From assembly GCA_021774995.1 (NCBI GenBank), contig JAJFIM010000055.1:1-6456 (forward strand): a stretch of DNA of 6,456 nucleotides. Reading direction: 5' to 3'. Position 1 is the stretch's first letter, and each line of letters opens with the position of its first letter. Positions 1 through 6,052 of the stretch are shown one piece after another. This stretch comes from Alphaproteobacteria bacterium. GTDB taxonomy: Bacteria > Pseudomonadota > Alphaproteobacteria > SMXP01. Under the pieces are notes generated by a model, which searched no databases, was not told the DNA's origin, and worked only from the letters and a program-made list of their open reading frames with translations. Made by a program: the position numbers and the translations under genes.

Positions 1-1222
1 CCTGTTTAGCGATTCGCCCGGACACTGTTTTGTCGACGATCAAATCAATCAATTTTCCAAGTTGATTTGCACTGATGGGCGCGTTTTCAATCGTCAAACC
101 GGCCTTATTGAGAGCGCCGAAAAATTCTCCCGTCACCCAATTTGACGCTAATTTTGAATCGCGACCATCCGCAACCTGCTCAAAAAAAGCGGCGCGTTCC
201 TTCTCAGCCACCAATACCCCCGCATCATAGGCTGACAGCCCGTAATCAGACATGAATCGGGATTTTTTTTCATCGGGAAGTTCCGGTAAAGTGCTTTTGA
301 TCTTCTCTATCCATTCTTGATTGAGCTCTAAGGGCAACAAATCAGGATCGGGAAAATACCGGTAGTCATGCGCTTCTTCTTTCGAACGCATTGCATTCGT
401 CGCGCCGGTTTTGGAATCGAATTGACGCGTTTGCTGTGCAATTACGCCGCCTTCTTCGATGATATCGACCTGACGTCGAGCTTCATACTCTATAGCCTGG
501 CTGATAAATCTGATTGAATTGACGTTCTTGATTTCGCACCGCGTACCCAGCGGCTCTCCTGGGCGGCGCACCGACACATTAACGTCCGCGCGCATAGACC
601 CTTGTTCCATATTGCCATCGCACGTTCCCAAATACCGTAATATTGCCCGTAATTTGCGCACATAGGCGGCCGCTTCCAACGAAGAGCGCATATCGGGCAT
701 AGAGACGATTTCCATCAACGCCACGCCTGAACGATTGAGATCCACATAAGACAGATCAGGGTGCAAGTCGTGGATGCTTTTTCCGGCGTCCTGCTCCAGA
801 TGCAAACGTTCAATGCGCACTTTCACGGTCTCGCCATCCGCCAGATCAACCGTCACCTCCCCTTCCCCAACGATTGGGTGTTTGAACTGCGAGATTTGAT
901 ATCCTTGCGGCAGATCGGGATAAAAATAATTCTTGCGGTCAAAAGTGGAAACCTTATTGATCTTCGCTTTCAGTCCAAGACCGGTGCGCACCGCTTGCTC
1001 AATGCAATACGCGTTGATCACCGGCAGCATGCCGGGCATGGCGGCGTCCACAAGACTGACCTGTGAATTTGGTTTTGCGCCATATTCAGTATCGGCGCCT
1101 GAAAAAAGCTTCGCCTTACTGGAAACCTGCGCATGCACTTCCAATCCGATCACAATCTCCCAATCGCCGGTCGCGCCCGCGATCAATTTATGACCCGAAT
1201 CATGAGGATGTTTTGTCGACAT
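1..1222 (-). CDS. gatB: Aspartyl/glutamyl-tRNA amidotransferase subunit B (3' end beyond the window)
   Basis: GatB is the tRNA-binding and kinase subunit of cytoplasmic GatCAB. It phosphorylates the misacylated Glu or Asp on tRNA(Gln)/tRNA(Asn) so that ammonia from GatA can amidate it. My translation of the minus strand from ATG at 1222 gives 407 codons without a stop down to the edge. The family is usually about 480-500 residues, so roughly the last 80-90, most of the C-terminal YqeY-like tail domain, are missing. Visible motifs are GLEVHAQV (residues 26-33; E28 and H30 match the family's metal-site residues), YPDLPQGYQISQF (about 101-113), VDLNRSGVALMEIV (160-173), EIKNVNS (230-236) and HDYRYFPDPDLLP (285-297). 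The N-terminus has about 20 residues before the core, partly His-rich. The start overlaps the gatA stop by one base (TGATG) and has a strong GGAGGG upstream. Translation was done by hand; the identification is secure. Confidence 0.97.
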   Translation of the reverse strand, partial: MSTKHPHDSGHKLIAGATGDWEIVIGLEVHAQVSSKAKLFSGADTEYGAKPNSQVSLVDAAMPGMLPVINAYCIEQAVRTGLGLKAKINKVSTFDRKNYFYPDLPQGYQISQFKHPIVGEGEVTVDLADGETVKVRIERLHLEQDAGKSIHDLHPDLSYVDLNRSGVALMEIVSMPDMRSSLEAAAYVRKLRAILRYLGTCDGNMEQGSMRADVNVSVRRPGEPLGTRCEIKNVNSIRFISQAIEYEARRQVDIIEEGGVIAQQTRQFDSKTGATNAMRSKEEAHDYRYFPDPDLLPLELNQEWIEKIKSTLPELPDEKKSRFMSDYGLSAYDAGVLVAEKERAAFFEQVADGRDSKLASNWVTGEFFGALNKAGLTIENAPISANQLGKLIDLIVDKTVSGRIAKQ

Positions 1223-2718
1223 CAGACGTCCCTCCACCAGCGCGTTGGCGCCGCATCAAATCCCGCCGCCTCTTCCAGAACGCCCCCGGCGCGGAACAGA
1301 GTTTCTTCATCCAGCGCCTTGCCGATGAGTTGCAGACCTAAAGGCAGGCCTTGCGCGTTCAAACCAGCAGGGAACGACAACCCCGGCAGACCGGCCAAGT
1401 TAGCCGGCACCGTAAAGACGTCATTCAAATACATCGCGAGGAGGTCGTCGGCTTTGTCGCCAATGGCAAAGGCGGGGCCGGGCGCCGTCGGGGTGAGGAT
1501 CAGATCCACTTTGCCGAAGGCAGCGTCAAAATCACGCGCAATCAATGTGCGAACTTTCTGGGCCTTTAAATAATACGCATCGTAATAGCCCGCCGAGAGG
1601 ACATATGTTCCCATCAGAACGCGCCGCTTAACTTCATCGCCGAAACCTTCGGCGCGCGTGCGTTCATACATTTGGGTAATATCATCCGTCTCGTCCCTCA
1701 CGCGCAAGCCATAACGCACGCCGTCATAGCGCGCCAGATTGGAAGAGGCTTCCGCCGGCGCAACGATGTAATAAGCGGGCAACGCATAGCGCGTGTGCGG
1801 CAAAGAGATATCGACGATCTCCGCCCCTGCCGCGCGGCACCACTCCATACCGCGGCGCCAGAAACCGTCAATCTCTTCCGGCATATTGTCTACGCGGTAT
1901 TCTTTTGGAATCCCGACGCGCAAGCCCTTCATGTCGCCCGTCATGGCGCTTTCAAAATCAGGAACGGGCGCATTAATTGAGGTCGAGTCTTTGGCGTCAT
2001 GACCCGCCATAGAGGTCAGCAGGAGTGCGGCGTCCTTGACCGAACGCGCCAGGGGTCCTGCTTGATCGAGAGAGGATGCAAAGGCCGCAATCCCCCACCG
2101 CGAACAGCGGCCATAGGTCGGCTTCATCCCGATCACGCCGGTAAACGCCGCGGGCTGGCGTATGGAGCCGCCCGTATCGGTGCCGGTGGCGCCCGCAACA
2201 AGATGCGCCGCCACAGCCGCCGCAGAACCGCCTGACGACCCGCCCGGAACCAATTTGGCGTCATCGCCGGCGCGGCGCCAGGGATTAACCACCGGCCCAT
2301 AGAAGCTGTTTTCATTTGACGACCCCATGGCGAATTCGTCCATATTCAATTTGCCGAGCAACACGGCGCCGTCGCGCCACAGATGTTCGGTCACGGTGGA
2401 TTCATAGCGCGGCGTAAAACCGTCCAGAATGTGACTGCCCGCCGTGGTGAGAACATCCCGCGTACAAAATAAATCTTTAACGCCAATCGGTAAACCATCG
2501 AGGGGGCGCGCCTCCCCTTTCGCCAGACGGTCATCGGCGCCATCAGCCATGTCCAAAGCTTTATCAGGCGTTTTTGTAATAAAACAATTGAGCGCATCTG
2601 CGGCGTCTATGGCGCTAAGATAACTTTGCGTTAATTCGCGCGCCGTGAACGCCTTTGAGCGCAACCCGTCGCGCGCCTGAATCAATGTCAGGTCCGTCAG
2701 ATCTTTGTTTTCCGTCAT
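1222..2718 (-). CDS. gatA: Aspartyl/glutamyl-tRNA amidotransferase subunit A (glutaminase)
   Basis: GatA is the amidase-signature subunit that hydrolyses glutamine and channels ammonia to GatB for transamidation of Glu-tRNA(Gln) or Asp-tRNA(Asn). The protein is 498 residues, normal for the family. The Ser-cisSer-Lys triad is complete: K81 in PIGVKDLF, S161 in VPGGSSGGSAAA (the cis-Ser) and the nucleophile S185 in GTDTGGSIRQPAAF. The substrate-side motif LGKLNMDEFAMGSSNENS (121-138) is also intact. The reading frame extends upstream to 2805, but that start would overlap gatC by 83 bases. I chose ATG at 2718 because GGAG (2729..2726) lies 7 bases before it and the gatC stop is only 4 bases upstream. 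The gene ends in TGA at 1224..1222, which shares a base with the gatB ATG. It lies between gatC and gatB in one operon. I see nothing degenerate in it. Confidence 0.98.
   Translation of the reverse strand: MTENKDLTDLTLIQARDGLRSKAFTARELTQSYLSAIDAADALNCFITKTPDKALDMADGADDRLAKGEARPLDGLPIGVKDLFCTRDVLTTAGSHILDGFTPRYESTVTEHLWRDGAVLLGKLNMDEFAMGSSNENSFYGPVVNPWRRAGDDAKLVPGGSSGGSAAAVAAHLVAGATGTDTGGSIRQPAAFTGVIGMKPTYGRCSRWGIAAFASSLDQAGPLARSVKDAALLLTSMAGHDAKDSTSINAPVPDFESAMTGDMKGLRVGIPKEYRVDNMPEEIDGFWRRGMEWCRAAGAEIVDISLPHTRYALPAYYIVAPAEASSNLARYDGVRYGLRVRDETDDITQMYERTRAEGFGDEVKRRVLMGTYVLSAGYYDAYYLKAQKVRTLIARDFDAAFGKVDLILTPTAPGPAFAIGDKADDLLAMYLNDVFTVPANLAGLPGLSFPAGLNAQGLPLGLQLIGKALDEETLFRAGGVLEEAAGFDAAPTRWWRDV
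1230..1235 (-). promoter_or_regulatory. Shine-Dalgarno for gatB inside the end of gatA
   Basis: The minus strand reads GGAGGG here, 7 bases before the gatB ATG at 1222. This is a near-perfect anti-16S match embedded in the last codons of gatA. Together with the TGATG stop/start overlap it supports this gatB start. It also suggests that ribosomes finishing gatA can restart directly on gatB, keeping the subunits in step. Confidence 0.8.
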
Positions 2719-2722
2719 GGCC

Positions 2723-3010
2723 CTACTCCAAAACTTTTGGCACGGTGAAGAGTTGATCCCGTGCGTCAGGCGCGTTCGCGATGATGTCCTCAGGATAACC
2801 GCCATCCGTCACCACATCCGCGCGCAAGGGCAATTTGATATCTACAGCACTTGTCATGGGAGGCGCGTCGCCAGTCTCGACTTCTTCCAATTGCTCAACC
2901 CAGTCAATGATGGCGCTGAGTTCCCGGGCCAGGGGTTCCAGGCGCTCTTCAGGTTCGGCGATGCGCGCCAGATGCGCAATTTTTCGAACAGTGTCCTTCG
3001 TAACGGACAT
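2723..3010 (-). CDS. gatC: Aspartyl/glutamyl-tRNA amidotransferase subunit C
   Basis: GatC is the small subunit that wraps around GatA and stabilises the GatA-GatB contact in the tRNA-dependent amidotransferase. The 95-residue length is typical. The N-terminal helical part has the family pattern TVRKIAHLARI (about 8-18), with the helix ELSAIIDWVEQLEEVET following. The C-terminal half carries the recognisable LRADVVTDG (62-70), then NAPDARDQLFTVPKVLE at the end. The ATG at 3010 is supported by AGAGAGG (3026..3020), 9 bases upstream. It is the first gene of gatCAB; a 4-base gap separates its TAG from the gatA ATG. Its leader contains a small inverted repeat and is preceded by a perfect TATAAT on the minus strand at 3098..3093. 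Confidence 0.97.
   Translation of the reverse strand: MSVTKDTVRKIAHLARIAEPEERLEPLARELSAIIDWVEQLEEVETGDAPPMTSAVDIKLPLRADVVTDGGYPEDIIANAPDARDQLFTVPKVLE
2726..2729 (-). promoter_or_regulatory. Shine-Dalgarno deciding the gatA start
   Basis: The minus strand reads GGAG, followed by 7 bases and the ATG at 2718. It lies across the last codons of gatC. It favours the 498-residue GatA over the longer 527-residue reading that begins inside gatC. Confidence 0.75.
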
Positions 3011-3036
3011 ATGGCGTTACCTCTCTCATCAATGAT

Positions 3037-3063
3037 CTTGCGCTGAAAACCTGAAACCGCAAG
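3037..3063 (-). repeat. Small inverted repeat (hairpin) in the gatC leader
   Basis: CTTGCG (3037-3042) and CGCAAG (3058-3063) form a perfect 6-base stem with a 15-base loop. The plus-strand loop consists of two near-identical units, CTGAAAAC and CTGAAAC. It falls in the predicted gatC leader, about 10 bases upstream of the AGAGAGG ribosome-binding site. It is not followed by a U-tract on the minus strand, so it is not a standard terminator. Confidence 0.35.
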
Positions 3064-3084
3064 GCGCGCGCTCACCTGACGCTT

Positions 3085-3118
3085 AGCAAGCTATTATAGG
3101 GGTTTCAAGCATGCTATT
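3085..3118. repeat. Imperfect 11-base direct repeat in the divergent promoter region
   Basis: AGCAAGCTATT (3085-3095) and AGCATGCTATT (3108-3118) differ at one base. They are offset by 23 bases, close to two helical turns, so a protein could contact both on the same face. The left copy overlaps the minus-strand TATAAT. Arrangement and position are compatible with an operator, but the repeat is short and could be chance. Confidence 0.4.
3093..3098 (-). promoter_or_regulatory. Candidate -10 element of the gatCAB promoter
   Basis: A perfect TATAAT on the minus strand lies 82 bases upstream of the gatC ATG. This would give a leader of roughly 75 bases. The expected -35 region 16-18 bases upstream matches TTGACA poorly (at best about 3 of 6). 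A TTGAAA lies only 4 bases upstream of the TATAAT, too close to act as its -35. The promoter may therefore need an activator, or the match may be chance. This is sequence inspection only. Confidence 0.4.
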
Positions 3119-3122
3119 GAGC

Positions 3123-3150
3123 TTGATCGGCGCGCCGGTCCTTCTCTAAA
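3123..3150 (+). promoter_or_regulatory. Weak candidate promoter for ruvX
   Basis: TTGATC (3123-3128) and TCTAAA (3145-3150) are separated by 16 bases, and each matches 4 of 6 sigma-70-type consensus positions. Transcription would begin about 30 bases before the ruvX ATG. The spacer contains most of a 16-base near-palindrome, which could be an operator. There is no other convincing plus-strand pair in the intergenic region, but the match is modest. Confidence 0.25.
3125..3140. repeat. 16-base near-palindrome upstream of ruvX
   Basis: The sequence GATCGGCGCGCCGGTC is self-complementary except for one base pair, with a perfect 10-base core CGGCGCGCCG. It lies in the gatC-ruvX intergenic region between the candidate -35 and -10 of ruvX. 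It could bind a dimeric regulator. GC-rich palindromes are common in a genome of this composition, so the functional reading is tentative. Confidence 0.35.
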
Positions 3151-3188
3151 CACCTGAATAACAGTCTGACAGCGATAAACAAGCACAG

Positions 3189-3671
3189 ATGACCCAAACC
3201 GTTCACCCCCTCATTCAACTCAAAAAAACGCTTGCCCCCGGCGCTTGCCTCCTGGGTCTTGATCTTGGCTCCAAAACCATCGGCATTGCTCTTTCCAACA
3301 GCAATCTGACCATAGCCTCTCCTTTGCAAACCATAGCGCGGACCAAATTCACCGCTGACAGCCGCGCCCTGCTCGATCTCGTAAAGACCTACAAAGCCGG
3401 GGGCCTGGTGCTGGGCCTGCCCCTTAACATGGATGGCGGCGAGGGGCCGCGCGCCCAATCCACGCGGGCTTTTGCGCGCAATCTTGCGCAATTGGACGCG
3501 CCGCCCCTGGTATTCTGGGACGAACGCCTCTCCACCGTCGCGGTGACCCGAACGCTGCTTGAGGCCGACGTAAGCCGCGCAAAGCGCCAAAAGGCGGTCG
3601 ATAAAATGGCGGCCGCCTTCATCCTGCAAGGGGCGCTCGACTATCTGGCCCGCGCGCCCGGCGAGACCTGA
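3189..3671 (+). CDS. ruvX: RuvX/YqgF family pre-16S rRNA nuclease (putative Holliday junction resolvase homologue)
   Basis: This is a 160-residue RNase H-fold nuclease of the RuvX/YqgF family. The family is implicated in 5' end maturation of 16S rRNA and was earlier annotated as a Holliday junction resolvase. The acidic catalytic set is present: D25 in LLGLDLGSKTIGIALS, E112 in FWDERLST and D138 in AVDKMAAAFILQGALD. The family motif GLPLNMDGGEGPRAQ spans about 76-90. Length is slightly above the usual 135-155 because of about 20 residues before the first strand. The ATG at 3189 has no clear Shine-Dalgarno, but no better in-frame start precedes the first motif. It is the first gene of the plus-strand cluster, divergent from gatC, with pyrB 51 bases downstream. 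Placement beside gatCAB and pyrB matches what I recall from alphaproteobacterial genomes. Confidence 0.95.
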   Translation: MTQTVHPLIQLKKTLAPGACLLGLDLGSKTIGIALSNSNLTIASPLQTIARTKFTADSRALLDLVKTYKAGGLVLGLPLNMDGGEGPRAQSTRAFARNLAQLDAPPLVFWDERLSTVAVTRTLLEADVSRAKRQKAVDKMAAAFILQGALDYLARAPGET

Positions 3672-3683
3672 CCCCCAAGCCTC

Positions 3684-3712
3684 TTGCGAAATAGAGTCTC
3701 TGGCCCTATACA
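3684..3712 (+). promoter_or_regulatory. Candidate pyrB promoter giving a near-leaderless transcript
   Basis: In the 51-base ruvX-pyrB gap, TTGCGA (3684-3689) and TATACA (3707-3712) are 17 bases apart, each with 4 of 6 consensus matches. Read one base earlier, the -10 is CTATAC, close to the CTATAT seen in some alphaproteobacterial promoters. Initiation would fall near 3719, about 4 bases before the pyrB ATG. The spacer holds the 9-base palindrome AGAGTCTCT (3693-3701), which contains a GANTC site, the CcrM methylation target in alphaproteobacteria. No attenuator-type leader fits in this space. Confidence 0.4.
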
Positions 3713-3722
3713 GTCCGCTTTA

Positions 3723-4718
3723 ATGAGCGCCTCACACATACCGCCCCCACAGGCCGCCGACGCCGCCTTATTTTGCGCCCGAAATCTCTTGGGGATCGAA
3801 GGCCTTTCCCCCGTTGATATTAAATTCCTCCTCGATTTAGCCGACACATATGTCGAGTTGAACCGGCAAATGGAAAAAAAACGCGCCTTGTTGCGGGGAC
3901 GCACGCAGATCAATCTCTTTTTTGAAGTCTCCACCCGAACGCAAAGCTCTTTCGAACTCGCTGGCAAAAGACTGGGCGCCGATGTCATGAATATGTCGGT
4001 TGGCGCTTCATCGGTTAAAAAAGGCGAAACTCTGATCGACACCGCCATGACGCTCAACGCCATGCGGCCGGACCTGCTTGTGGTGCGGCATGGCGCATCC
4101 GGCGCGGTTGAATTATTGTCTCAGAAAGTCGACTGCGCGGTGATCAACGCCGGCGACGGTTCGCATGAACATCCGACGCAAGCCTTGCTCGACGCCTTGA
4201 CCTTGAGGCGCCATCTGGGCGCCATCGAAGGACTGCGCATTGCTATTTGCGGCGACATTCTTCACAGCCGCGTCGCGCGCTCCAATATCCTGTTGTTAAA
4301 TATGCTGGGCGCCCATTTACGCATCATCGCGCCGCCTACGCTGCTGCCGCCGCGCGCCGCGCGCATGGGCGTGGAGGTGTTTCACGACATGACGGAGGGT
4401 TTGCGCGATTGCGACGTGGTTATGATGCTGCGCCTGCAATTAGAGCGCATGACCGGTTCTCTCATCCCCTCGACGCGTGAATATTTCCATCACTACGGCC
4501 TTGACCGACAAAAGCTGAAATACGCCAAGCCCGGCGCCAAAGTCATGCATCCCGGACCGATGAACCGCGGCGTTGAAATCGACAGCGCCGTCGCCGACGA
4601 TCCCGAGATCAGTTTAATACAGGACCAAGTGGAGATGGGCGTCGCGGTGCGCATGGCGGTGCTCGACGCTCTCAGCCGGAATCTGCCCAACACCTCGCAT
4701 GAAAAGGCCAGAGTGTGA
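3723..4718 (+). CDS. pyrB: Aspartate carbamoyltransferase catalytic chain
   Basis: PyrB condenses carbamoyl phosphate with L-aspartate to carbamoyl-L-aspartate, the committed step of pyrimidine synthesis, in the cytoplasm. From ATG at 3723 it is 331 residues. Active-site motifs are intact: the carbamoyl-phosphate loop STRT (70-73), the SSVKKGE loop with K100, RHGASG around H123, HPTQ (150-153), HSRVARS around R183, LRLQLERM with R237 and Q239 on the aspartate side, and MHPGPMNRG with H276-P277. The frame stays open upstream to a TTG at 3684 (344 residues). I prefer the ATG because alignable sequence (ARNLLGIEGLSP) begins about 20 residues after it. Neither start has a convincing Shine-Dalgarno. 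It overlaps the downstream dihydroorotase-like gene by 4 bases (GTGA). No pyrI regulatory-chain gene is nearby, which suggests an enzyme assembled with that dihydroorotase homologue. Confidence 0.95.
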   Translation: MSASHIPPPQAADAALFCARNLLGIEGLSPVDIKFLLDLADTYVELNRQMEKKRALLRGRTQINLFFEVSTRTQSSFELAGKRLGADVMNMSVGASSVKKGETLIDTAMTLNAMRPDLLVVRHGASGAVELLSQKVDCAVINAGDGSHEHPTQALLDALTLRRHLGAIEGLRIAICGDILHSRVARSNILLLNMLGAHLRIIAPPTLLPPRAARMGVEVFHDMTEGLRDCDVVMMLRLQLERMTGSLIPSTREYFHHYGLDRQKLKYAKPGAKVMHPGPMNRGVEIDSAVADDPEISLIQDQVEMGVAVRMAVLDALSRNLPNTSHEKARV

Positions 4719-6052
4719 TCACGCCGGACCAGATCGCCTATATCAACGCCCGTCTCATTGACCCCGCCAGCGGCCTCGACGCCATGGGCGCGCTGATCAC
4801 GTTCGGCGGTGAAATTCAGGCGGTGGGCGCTGATCTCTTTCCCGGAGAAGCAGCGCCAGATGTTTCCGACCAATTCCAGATCATCGATTGCCAGGGACAT
4901 GTTCTGTGCCCCGGCCTGATCGATATGCGGGTTTTTGTCGGCGAACCCGGCGCCGAGCACAAGGAAACGCTGGCCACCGCCAGTCAGGCCGCCGCCGCCG
5001 GGGGCGTGACCAGCATCATCGTGATGCCCGATACCAATCCCGTGATCGACGACGCCTCGCTGGTGGATTACATCAAACGACGCAGCCGCGACACCGCCAT
5101 CGTGAATGTCTATCCCATGGCGGCTCTCACCAAGGGTCTTGAAGGCGCGCAGCTCACCGAAATGGGCCTGTTAAAAGAGGCGGGCGCCATCGCCTTTACC
5201 GACGGCCATCGCCCGGTCACCAATTCCCGGCTGATGCGCCAGGCGCTCTCCTACGCCAGCACATTCGGCGCGCTCGTCGTTCATCACGCGGAAGACCCCA
5301 GCCTCACGCAAAACGGCGCCATGAACGAAGGGGAATTCGCGTCGCGTCTTGGTCTGGCGGGCATTCCCGCCGCCGCTGAAACGATCATAGTTGAACGGGA
5401 CGTGGCGCTGGTTGAATTGACGCAAGGGCGGTATCATCTCTCGCAACTCTCCTGCGCGGCGTCTTTGCGCGTGATCGAACAGGCCAAAGAACGCGGCCTC
5501 GACATCACCTGCGCAGTGTCGGCGCACCATCTCGCGCTCAACGAATTGGATGTGGGCGAGTACAGAACGTTTTTTAAAACCAACCCGCCCTTGCGCGCCG
5601 AAGAGGACCGCCAGGCCATGGTGGACGGCCTCAGCCGCGGCGCGATTGACATCATCGTCTCCAGCCATGACCCGCAAGCGCCCGAAAACAAACGCCTTCC
5701 CTTCGCCGACGCCAGCCCAGGCAGCGTTGGACTGGAAACGCTTTTGCCGGTGGCGCTGGAGCACTATCACAACGGCGACATCCCGCTTTGCGATTTACTC
5801 AAAGCAATGACCGCCGCTCCCGCGCAACGCCTTGGCCTGCCCTCCGGCCGTCTTGCGCCCGGCGCCCCGGCGGACCTTGCTCTCATTGATCTGGGCGCGC
5901 CTTACGTCTTTGACGCCGGAGCTCTTAAATCGAGATCAAAGAACACGCCCTTTGACGGACGCAAATTGCAAGGGCGCGTCTTGCGCACCGTGGTTGGCGG
6001 TAAATCCGTCTATGAACGCGAAAACGCCCTTCAAGCGGCCGGTGAACGATAG
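4715..6052 (+). CDS. Dihydroorotase homologue, probably non-catalytic (PyrC'-like)
   Basis: This 445-residue amidohydrolase-fold protein resembles type I dihydroorotase throughout. It has an N-terminal beta region, PGLIDM (66-71), MPDTNPVID (104-112), HAEDPSL (191-197), KTNPPLR (288-294) and a C-terminal GRLAPGAPADLALID (378-392). The usual metal site is largely gone. The HxHLREPG motif reads RVFVGEPG (72-79), so both histidines and the substrate-binding arginine are replaced. The later metal His is Q244 in YHLSQLS. The TDHAPH motif reads SSHDPQ (316-321), losing the catalytic Asp. H191 remains and D163 may. It therefore probably does not hydrolyse dihydroorotate. By analogy with Pseudomonas PyrC', it may be a structural partner of PyrB in a class A-type complex. 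Databases often still call such proteins dihydroorotase. The GTG start at 4715 is fixed by the 4-base overlap with pyrB; AAGG lies 7 bases upstream. The TAG stop overlaps the plsY GTG. Confidence 0.88.
   Translation: MITPDQIAYINARLIDPASGLDAMGALITFGGEIQAVGADLFPGEAAPDVSDQFQIIDCQGHVLCPGLIDMRVFVGEPGAEHKETLATASQAAAAGGVTSIIVMPDTNPVIDDASLVDYIKRRSRDTAIVNVYPMAALTKGLEGAQLTEMGLLKEAGAIAFTDGHRPVTNSRLMRQALSYASTFGALVVHHAEDPSLTQNGAMNEGEFASRLGLAGIPAAAETIIVERDVALVELTQGRYHLSQLSCAASLRVIEQAKERGLDITCAVSAHHLALNELDVGEYRTFFKTNPPLRAEEDRQAMVDGLSRGAIDIIVSSHDPQAPENKRLPFADASPGSVGLETLLPVALEHYHNGDIPLCDLLKAMTAAPAQRLGLPSGRLAPGAPADLALIDLGAPYVFDAGALKSRSKNTPFDGRKLQGRVLRTVVGGKSVYERENALQAAGER

Noticed and set aside
1133..1573. 146-residue plus-strand reading frame across the gatB/gatA junction
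   Set aside because: It is antisense to two well-supported genes, and its low-complexity basic sequence is typical of a shadow frame.
2719..2805. Upstream extension of gatA giving a 527-residue protein
   Set aside because: It would overlap gatC by 83 bases and adds non-conserved sequence, while the ATG at 2718 has GGAG at good spacing and gives the usual family length.
3011..3188. Hidden small gene, tRNA or riboswitch in the divergent region
   Set aside because: I found no start with a ribosome-binding site and a plausible frame, no cloverleaf, and no known riboswitch pattern; only short repeats and promoter-like hexamers.
3114..3629. 171-residue minus-strand reading frame opposite ruvX
   Set aside because: It is antisense to a clear RuvX coding region. 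Its composition is arbitrary, with no family motif.
3684..3722. TTG start for pyrB (344 residues)
   Set aside because: It is a rare start codon with no ribosome-binding site, and it sits on the candidate -35. The extra 13 residues resemble no ATCase N-terminus I know. It is not fully excluded.
5171..5770. Long 199-residue minus-strand reading frame
   Set aside because: It lies wholly inside the dihydroorotase-like gene, has no recognisable motif, and is expected as a shadow of a GC-rich coding frame.
4715..6052. Dihydroorotase-like gene as a pseudogene
   Set aside because: There is no stop or frameshift, the length is full, non-catalytic motifs are conserved, and the overlaps with pyrB and plsY are intact. 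This fits a retained non-catalytic role.
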